A stretch of 10,207 nt of DNA from positions 4,387 to 14,593 of the forward strand of contig DDRA01000025.1 of the NCBI GenBank assembly GCA_002343545.1. Reading direction: 5' to 3'. The notes under the pieces were generated by a model that made no database searches, was not told the origin of the DNA, and saw only the letters and a program-made list of their open reading frames with translations. Both the position numbers and the translations under genes were made by a program. This DNA comes from Bacteriovoracaceae bacterium UBA2428. GTDB taxonomy: Bacteria; Bdellovibrionota; UBA2428. This document shows positions 5,770 to 10,207 of the stretch, piece by piece (the stretch's first letter is position 1; each line of letters starts with the position of its first letter).

Positions 5770-7296
5770 TTAGCCCAAAATCCGACGCACGACTTCGAGC
5801 GTCCAATGGACGCCGTAGCCCGTCGTGTCCGTGCCCGCGAGCCCCAAGCCGCCCTTATGGTTCGAGGCCGTCAGGTCGAGGTGGATCCACGGCGTCTCCG
5901 TGCCCATGAACTCGGCCAGGAAGTGCGCCGCGTAGATGTGGTCGCAATGCGACCCGTGCGAGCACTGCAGGATATCGGCGTAGTCCGACGCGAGATCCTT
6001 GCGGTAACTCACGCTGAGGGGGAAGCCCCAAACGGGCTGACCCACGGCTTCGCCGGCCTGCATCGCCACGTTCTGCAGTTTCTCGCGGTTCGTGAAGATC
6101 GCGCCCCGTCGCGTGCCGAGCGCGCGGACGGCGGCGCCCGTGAGCGTCGCGTAGTCGAGGCAAAGGTCCGCCTTCAGCTCGGCCGCGTAGGCCAGCACGT
6201 CGGCCAGGACCATGCGCCCTTCGGCGTCCGTGTCGACGACCTCGATCGAGGTGCCGTTCATCGCCGTCACGACGTCGTTGGCGCGGAAGGCCGTCGGCGA
6301 GATGAGATTTTCCGCGATCCCGAGCAGCGCGTGGATCTCGAAGTCGGGGTGCAGCTCGCGCAACAAACGGAAGCTCGCCAGGGCGACGGCGGACCCCGTC
6401 ATGTCCCGCTGCATGCCGAACATGCCGCTGCCCACCTTGATGTTGTAGCCGCCCGTATCGAAGCAAAGGCCCTTGCCCACCAGCACGAGCTTCTTCTTGG
6501 GCTTTTTCTTCGGGACATGCGACAAATGCGCGAGTCCCGCACCGCCGTCGAGGTCGGCGCGCGCGACCGCGAGAAAAGCGTTCGCGCCCATTTGCGCGAG
6601 CTTCTTCGTGTCGAGGAACTTGAACTCGAACTTCTCGTTCTTCGCGTAAGCCTCGAGCTTCTTGCGGTAGATCGTGGGCGTAAGCTCGTTCCCCGGAAGG
6701 TCCGCGAGCTCCCGCACGAGCGTGGAGGCTTCGCCGAGCAGCCGCGCTTCGTAGTAGGCGTCCTTCACTTGCGAAGGCGACAGACGCGAGAGCACGGCGA
6801 TCGTCGACGGTGGGGCCGGCTTGGTGGCGTCGGTCTTCACGGCGCCCTTGCCGAAGCGAGGCGCCTTGTAGGCCTCGTAGTGCGAAAGCATGACGAGGGC
6901 GCGCAGCACGCCGTCGGCGAGTCCCGCGGGGAGCGTTTCCAGGTCAAGGACCCGTGCGAAGTCCGCGCTTTGCGCCACGAAGCTCGCGCAGCTCTTGCGG
7001 AGCGCGCCGTGGATTTCTTGGAGCGGGAAGGCCTCGTCGACGAGACGCACGCCGAAGCGGCCGCCTTCCGTCGTCGCAAAGTCGAAGCCCATGACGCCCG
7101 CGCGCGCTTTGTCGTGGAGCGGCTTGGCGAGGGTCTTTTCGGCTTCGTCGAGCTTCTTCGCGAGACGCTCGCGGAAGACCTCGGGAACGCCCGGAAGCTT
7201 TTTGAGCTTGGCGAGGTCCGACGTGCGGGCGAAGAGCAAACGAATTTCTTGGTTTTGGAAGGGGCGCTTAGCCCGCGAAACTTCAAAGGAAAGCAT
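5770..7296 (-). CDS. pepA: Leucyl aminopeptidase, M17 family (PepA-type)
   Basis: This 508-residue cytosolic enzyme should cleave N-terminal residues, classically leucine, from peptides using two metal ions, normally as a hexamer. The length is normal for the family. The N-terminal macro-like domain spans about 1-180. In the catalytic domain the expected residues are present: Lys275 and Asp280 (VGKGLCFDTGG), catalytic Lys287, Asp298 (QRDMTG), and Asp357, Glu359 and catalytic Arg361 in DTDAEGR. The family signature is usually NTDAEGR, so the Asn is Asp355 here. The usual glycine-rich segment after ADI is replaced by LQCSHGSHCDHIYAAHFL (443-460), rich in Cys and His. No signal peptide is seen. 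No Shine-Dalgarno precedes the ATG, but TAAAGT ends 6 nt upstream. It lies downstream of the 168-residue exported-protein gene (156-nt gap with hairpins) and converges on the small basic-tail gene. Confidence 0.95.
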   Translation of the reverse strand: MLSFEVSRAKRPFQNQEIRLLFARTSDLAKLKKLPGVPEVFRERLAKKLDEAEKTLAKPLHDKARAGVMGFDFATTEGGRFGVRLVDEAFPLQEIHGALRKSCASFVAQSADFARVLDLETLPAGLADGVLRALVMLSHYEAYKAPRFGKGAVKTDATKPAPPSTIAVLSRLSPSQVKDAYYEARLLGEASTLVRELADLPGNELTPTIYRKKLEAYAKNEKFEFKFLDTKKLAQMGANAFLAVARADLDGGAGLAHLSHVPKKKPKKKLVLVGKGLCFDTGGYNIKVGSGMFGMQRDMTGSAVALASFRLLRELHPDFEIHALLGIAENLISPTAFRANDVVTAMNGTSIEVVDTDAEGRMVLADVLAYAAELKADLCLDYATLTGAAVRALGTRRGAIFTNREKLQNVAMQAGEAVGQPVWGFPLSVSYRKDLASDYADILQCSHGSHCDHIYAAHFLAEFMGTETPWIHLDLTASNHKGGLGLAGTDTTGYGVHWTLEVVRRILG

Positions 7297-7302
7297 GGGC
7301 CG

Positions 7303-7308
7303 ACTTTA
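7303..7308 (-). promoter_or_regulatory. Putative -10 element of pepA
   Basis: TAAAGT, within GCTAAAGT, ends 6 nt before the pepA ATG, and no Shine-Dalgarno sequence is present. This is the clearest leaderless-type arrangement in the window. A 10-bp palindrome, TCGCTAGCGA (7320-7329), lies about where a -35 region would be and could be an operator. No consensus -35 box was found. Confidence 0.37.
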
Positions 7309-7334
7309 GCGGCTTCCCCTCGCTAGCGACACCG

Positions 7335-7363
7335 AAAAAGACGGGGTCGCAAAATGTGGCCCC
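7335..7363 (-). terminator. Weak candidate terminator upstream of pepA
   Basis: On the minus strand GGGG (7363-7360) can pair with CCCC (7346-7343), followed after GTC by five T residues (7339-7335). The stem is short with an interrupted interior, so it would be weak. It would end transcripts of the 168-residue exported-protein gene before pepA. Confidence 0.25.
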
Positions 7364-7375
7364 TCAACTCTGCCT

Positions 7376-7398
7376 GCGGTCGATTCGGCGTCGACCGC
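7376..7398. other. Hairpin downstream of the 168-residue exported-protein gene
   Basis: GCGGTCGA (7376-7383) and TCGACCGC (7391-7398) form a perfect 8-bp stem with a 7-nt loop. It lies in the gap between this gene and pepA, 54 nt after the stop. No T-run follows directly. It probably protects the 3' end or helps termination. Confidence 0.5.
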
Positions 7399-7402
7399 CC
7401 CT

Positions 7403-7427
7403 GGGGTGCGAAGCGCGTTCGCCCCCC
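7403..7427. other. GC-rich hairpin downstream of the 168-residue exported-protein gene
   Basis: GGGG (7403-7406) plus GCGAA (7408-7412) pair with TTCGC (7418-7422) plus CCCC (7424-7427), with one mismatch and a 5-nt loop. It is the first structure reached after the stop at 7453 on the minus strand. No T-run follows. Together with 7376-7398 it makes a tandem hairpin 3' region. Confidence 0.48.
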
Positions 7428-7452
7428 GGGGGAGATAGGCCCGTTTGGCGCC

Positions 7453-7959
7453 TTAGCGATCCACCTTCACGTAGACGCAATCCCTTGTCGTCCGGACGGA
7501 GTCGCTAACGGTGGACTTTCGTTGGTGGAGGACTCGGAGGATCTCCTGTCCCTTGGCGTTCGGAGCGAGTTGATAGGATTCCGTGGTCAATTCGCTCCCG
7601 AGAACGTCGATCAGGAACCCGACGCTCTTGGTCCGCGCGACAATGGAGCAATCGTCGATACGCACGGACTCCGAGATGAGGGAAAGCCCCCTGTCGCCAC
7701 CGAGATCGATGAGGTTCTGGTGCGGAGTCACCGAGAAGCCGGGGGTATGGAGGATTTCGGCCTTCGCGCCCGACGGAAGGAAGACCGTTTCGACGATCGA
7801 AGCCCCTCGCTTGCCCAAGGTCATGGTAGCGGCGCAGCCGAGGCCCTCGTTCTTCACCAACCGGTACTGACCCGGAAGGCCCGAGCAAGTCGCCGCCGGG
7901 ACGTTCATTGCGATCAAGCCCAATCCCAGTATCGCGCCAAACTTGATTTGCATCGACAT
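7453..7959 (-). CDS. Small exported protein of unknown function
   Basis: I recognise no family in this 168-residue protein. Residues 1-23 look like a Sec signal peptide: MSMQIKF, a hydrophobic core AILGLGLIAMNV, then PAA before Thr24. The mature part has four cysteines (25, 42, 104, 161), an even number that fits two disulfides in an oxidising compartment. The rest alternates short hydrophobic and glycine or polar runs, suggesting a small beta-rich domain; it ends in DCVYVKVDR. The ATG at 7959 was chosen because GAGGAG sits 5 nt upstream (7965-7970), one of the few good ribosome sites here. A second ATG at 7953 is possible. The open frame continues upstream to 8109 without signal-peptide character, so that extension is rejected. 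Codon use looks less GC-biased than in the neighbours. The gene follows sdhB on the same strand after 226 nt with strong hairpins between. Confidence 0.75.
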   Translation of the reverse strand: MSMQIKFGAILGLGLIAMNVPAATCSGLPGQYRLVKNEGLGCAATMTLGKRGASIVETVFLPSGAKAEILHTPGFSVTPHQNLIDLGGDRGLSLISESVRIDDCSIVARTKSVGFLIDVLGSELTTESYQLAPNAKGQEILRVLHQRKSTVSDSVRTTRDCVYVKVDR

Positions 7960-7964
7960 AGCCA

Positions 7965-7970
7965 CTCCTC
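7965..7970 (-). promoter_or_regulatory. Ribosome binding site of the 168-residue exported-protein gene
   Basis: GAGGAG stands 5 nt before the ATG at 7959 on the minus strand. It fixes the start well downstream of the earliest in-frame ATG (8109). The gene therefore probably has a true leader, unlike the TANNNT-preceded genes in this window. Confidence 0.7.
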
Positions 7971-7980
7971 GTGTAGAGGT

Positions 7981-7995
7981 CCGACAACGCGTCGG
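7981..7995. other. Small inverted repeat in leader of the 168-residue exported-protein gene
   Basis: CCGAC (7981-7985) and GTCGG (7991-7995) form a 5-bp stem with a 5-nt loop, extendable by two G-C pairs after a mismatch. It lies about 20-35 nt before the start codon, just upstream of the ribosome site. It could be an operator or a leader hairpin. Confidence 0.3.
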
Positions 7996-8117
7996 CCCTG
8001 CAGAAGAAATGTGCCAATCGCGCCCGCAAAACACGATGACAAAAGCCGACAAGCTCGTACAAAAGATGTGCAGATCCACGCCCAAACCCCGAAAGTTCAA
8101 GCAACTCAAAGAGAGCG

Positions 8118-8160
8118 GAGCGAGTTAGATCTCCGACCGAAGCGAAGGCCTAACTCGCTC
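8118..8160. other. 11-bp inverted repeat (hairpin C) downstream of sdhB
   Basis: GAGCGAGTTAG (8118-8128) and CTAACTCGCTC (8150-8160) are perfect reverse complements around a 21-nt loop. In the sdhB direction it is the last of three overlapping structures. The following minus-strand sequence is only weakly T-rich (TCTCTTTG), so termination would be imperfect. Its right arm is also used by hairpin B (8154-8175), so the two cannot form together. Confidence 0.55.
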
Positions 8161-8175
8161 GTCGGAACGAGCGAG
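8154..8175. other. 9-bp hairpin B downstream of sdhB
   Basis: CTCGCTCGT (8154-8162) pairs perfectly with ACGAGCGAG (8167-8175) around a 4-nt loop. It shares bases with hairpins A (8162-8184) and C (8118-8160) and so excludes both. In the sdhB direction the stem is followed by TTAGGCC rather than a T-run. Confidence 0.55.
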
Positions 8176-8184
8176 GCGTTCCGA
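8162..8184. other. 8-bp hairpin A directly after sdhB stop
   Basis: TCGGAACG (8162-8169) and CGTTCCGA (8177-8184) form a perfect 8-bp stem with a 7-nt loop, starting one base after the sdhB stop. A ribosome at that stop would cover its first arm. It excludes hairpin B but is compatible with hairpin C. Confidence 0.55.
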
Positions 8185-8185
8185 A

Positions 8186-8979
8186 CTACTTGCTACCGAG
8201 GAGCATCGAGAGCGAAAAGTCGCGGTTCATGCGCGCGATGTTCTCGAACTTGATCTCTTTGGGGCAAGCCGCCGAGCAAGCCTGCGTGTTCGTGCAGTTG
8301 CCGAAGCCTTCTTCGTCCATCTTGAGGACCATCTTACGGGCACGATCCGCGCGCTCGGGTTGACCCTGCGGAAGCGCGGCCAAGTGGTCGATTTTCGCCG
8401 AAACGAAGAGCATCGCCGAGGCGTTCTTGCAGGCCGCCACGCAAGCGCCGCAACCGATGCATTGGGCGGCGTCCATGGAACGGTCGGCGTTTTCTTTCGA
8501 GATCGGGATCGAGTTACCGTCGGGGGCGTTACCCGCGTTCACCGACACGAAGCCGCCCGTGGCGATGATCCGGTCGAAGGCCGAGCGATCGACGCTGAGG
8601 TCCTTGATGATGGGGAACGCGCGGGCGCGGAAGGGCTCGATGACGAGCTCGTCGCCGTCCTTGTAGTGGCGCATGTGGAGTTGGCAGACCGTCGTGCCGC
8701 GCTCGGGGCCGTGCGACTCGCCGTCGATCACGACGCCGCAGGTTCCGCAGATCCCTTCGCGACAGTCGTGGTCGAAAGCCACGGGATCTTTGCCTTCGCG
8801 GATGAGTTTCTGGTTCAGGATGTCGAGCATCTCGAGGAAGGACATGTCGGGCGAGACGCCCGGCAAGTCGTAGTCCTCGAAACGACCTTCGACCTTCGAC
8901 CCGTTTTGGCGCCAGACTTTGAGCTTGAGGCGCATTTCGCCCGAAGCGTGGGAAGCGTGGCTGTCGTGATGTGCGCTCA

Positions 8980-8980
<1 letters not shown>
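8186..8980 (-). CDS. sdhB: Succinate dehydrogenase/fumarate reductase iron-sulfur subunit
   Basis: This 264-residue protein carries electrons from the FAD of SdhA to quinone in respiratory complex II at the cytoplasmic face of the inner membrane. All three cluster motifs are visible: [2Fe-2S] at Cys73, 78, 81 and 99 (CREGICGTC and CQLH); a ferredoxin motif [12 protein letters not shown] with Cys174, 177, 180 and 184; and Cys229, 235 and 239 in the [15 protein letters not shown] segment, serving the remaining cluster. The [17 protein letters not shown] form is the non-classical type seen with B-type enzymes, not the E. coli CILCACC form. The N-terminus is His-rich ([11 protein letters not shown]). 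The ATG at 8980 shares its A with the sdhA stop (TAATG), and GGAG lies 9 nt upstream. The longer in-frame extension into sdhA is a shadow. Fumarate reductase cannot be excluded by sequence alone. Confidence 0.97.

Positions 8981-10207
<1,227 letters not shown>

Noticed and set aside
5806..7326. 506-codon plus-strand open frame
   Set aside because: It is antisense to pepA, very Arg/Glu/Leu/Val-rich, and without motifs. pepA is secure.
7960..8109. 50-residue N-terminal extension of the 168-residue exported protein
   Set aside because: A strong GAGGAG site and a signal peptide begin at 7959. The extension has no signal-peptide or domain character.

Overview
The window is GC-rich (well over 60% by eye) and densely packed with chromosomal housekeeping or accessory-metabolic genes on both strands. 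I see no phage, IS, CRISPR, tRNA or rRNA signal. The gene types suggest a Gram-negative bacterium. They include an exported Vibrio-type M28 aminopeptidase, a lipoprotein signal, RmuC, PepA, and a succinate dehydrogenase pair of the non-classical Bacteroides/Bacillus/delta-proteobacterial kind. A high-GC Bdellovibrionota or delta-proteobacterial-type lineage is a plausible guess, but the sequence does not prove it.

Layout, left to right. (1) Positions 1-2570, minus strand: the 5' part of a RecX-family gene (cut by the window edge), preceded by a large gene for a predicted lipoprotein with an ABC1/UbiB/AarF kinase-like domain. A hairpin-bearing 79-nt gap lies between them. (2) Positions 2571-2702: a short divergent promoter region. 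(3) Positions 2703-5763, plus strand: a secreted M28 zinc aminopeptidase, then rmuC, then a small putative exported protein with a very basic tail. (4) Positions 5770-7296, minus strand: an M17 leucyl aminopeptidase (pepA), converging on the small gene with 6 nt between stops. (5) Positions 7453-7959, minus strand: a 168-residue exported protein of unknown function, in a stretch that looks less GC-biased than its neighbours. (6) Positions 8186-10207, minus strand: sdhB and the C-terminal part of sdhA, overlapping by one base. sdhC would be expected just beyond the right edge.

The genes do not form one pathway. sdhA-sdhB are subunits of respiratory complex II. recX and rmuC belong to DNA recombination and maintenance. 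The two aminopeptidases (one exported, one cytoplasmic) would release amino acids from peptides in different compartments.

No clearly new multi-gene system is visible. The points most worth a second look are: a UbiB-like lipoprotein whose usual ATP-anchoring lysine appears to be arginine; three overlapping, mutually exclusive inverted repeats directly after sdhB, laid out like an attenuator; and TANNNT-type -10 hexamers placed 6-8 nt before several start codons in place of Shine-Dalgarno sites, which suggests leaderless transcripts.
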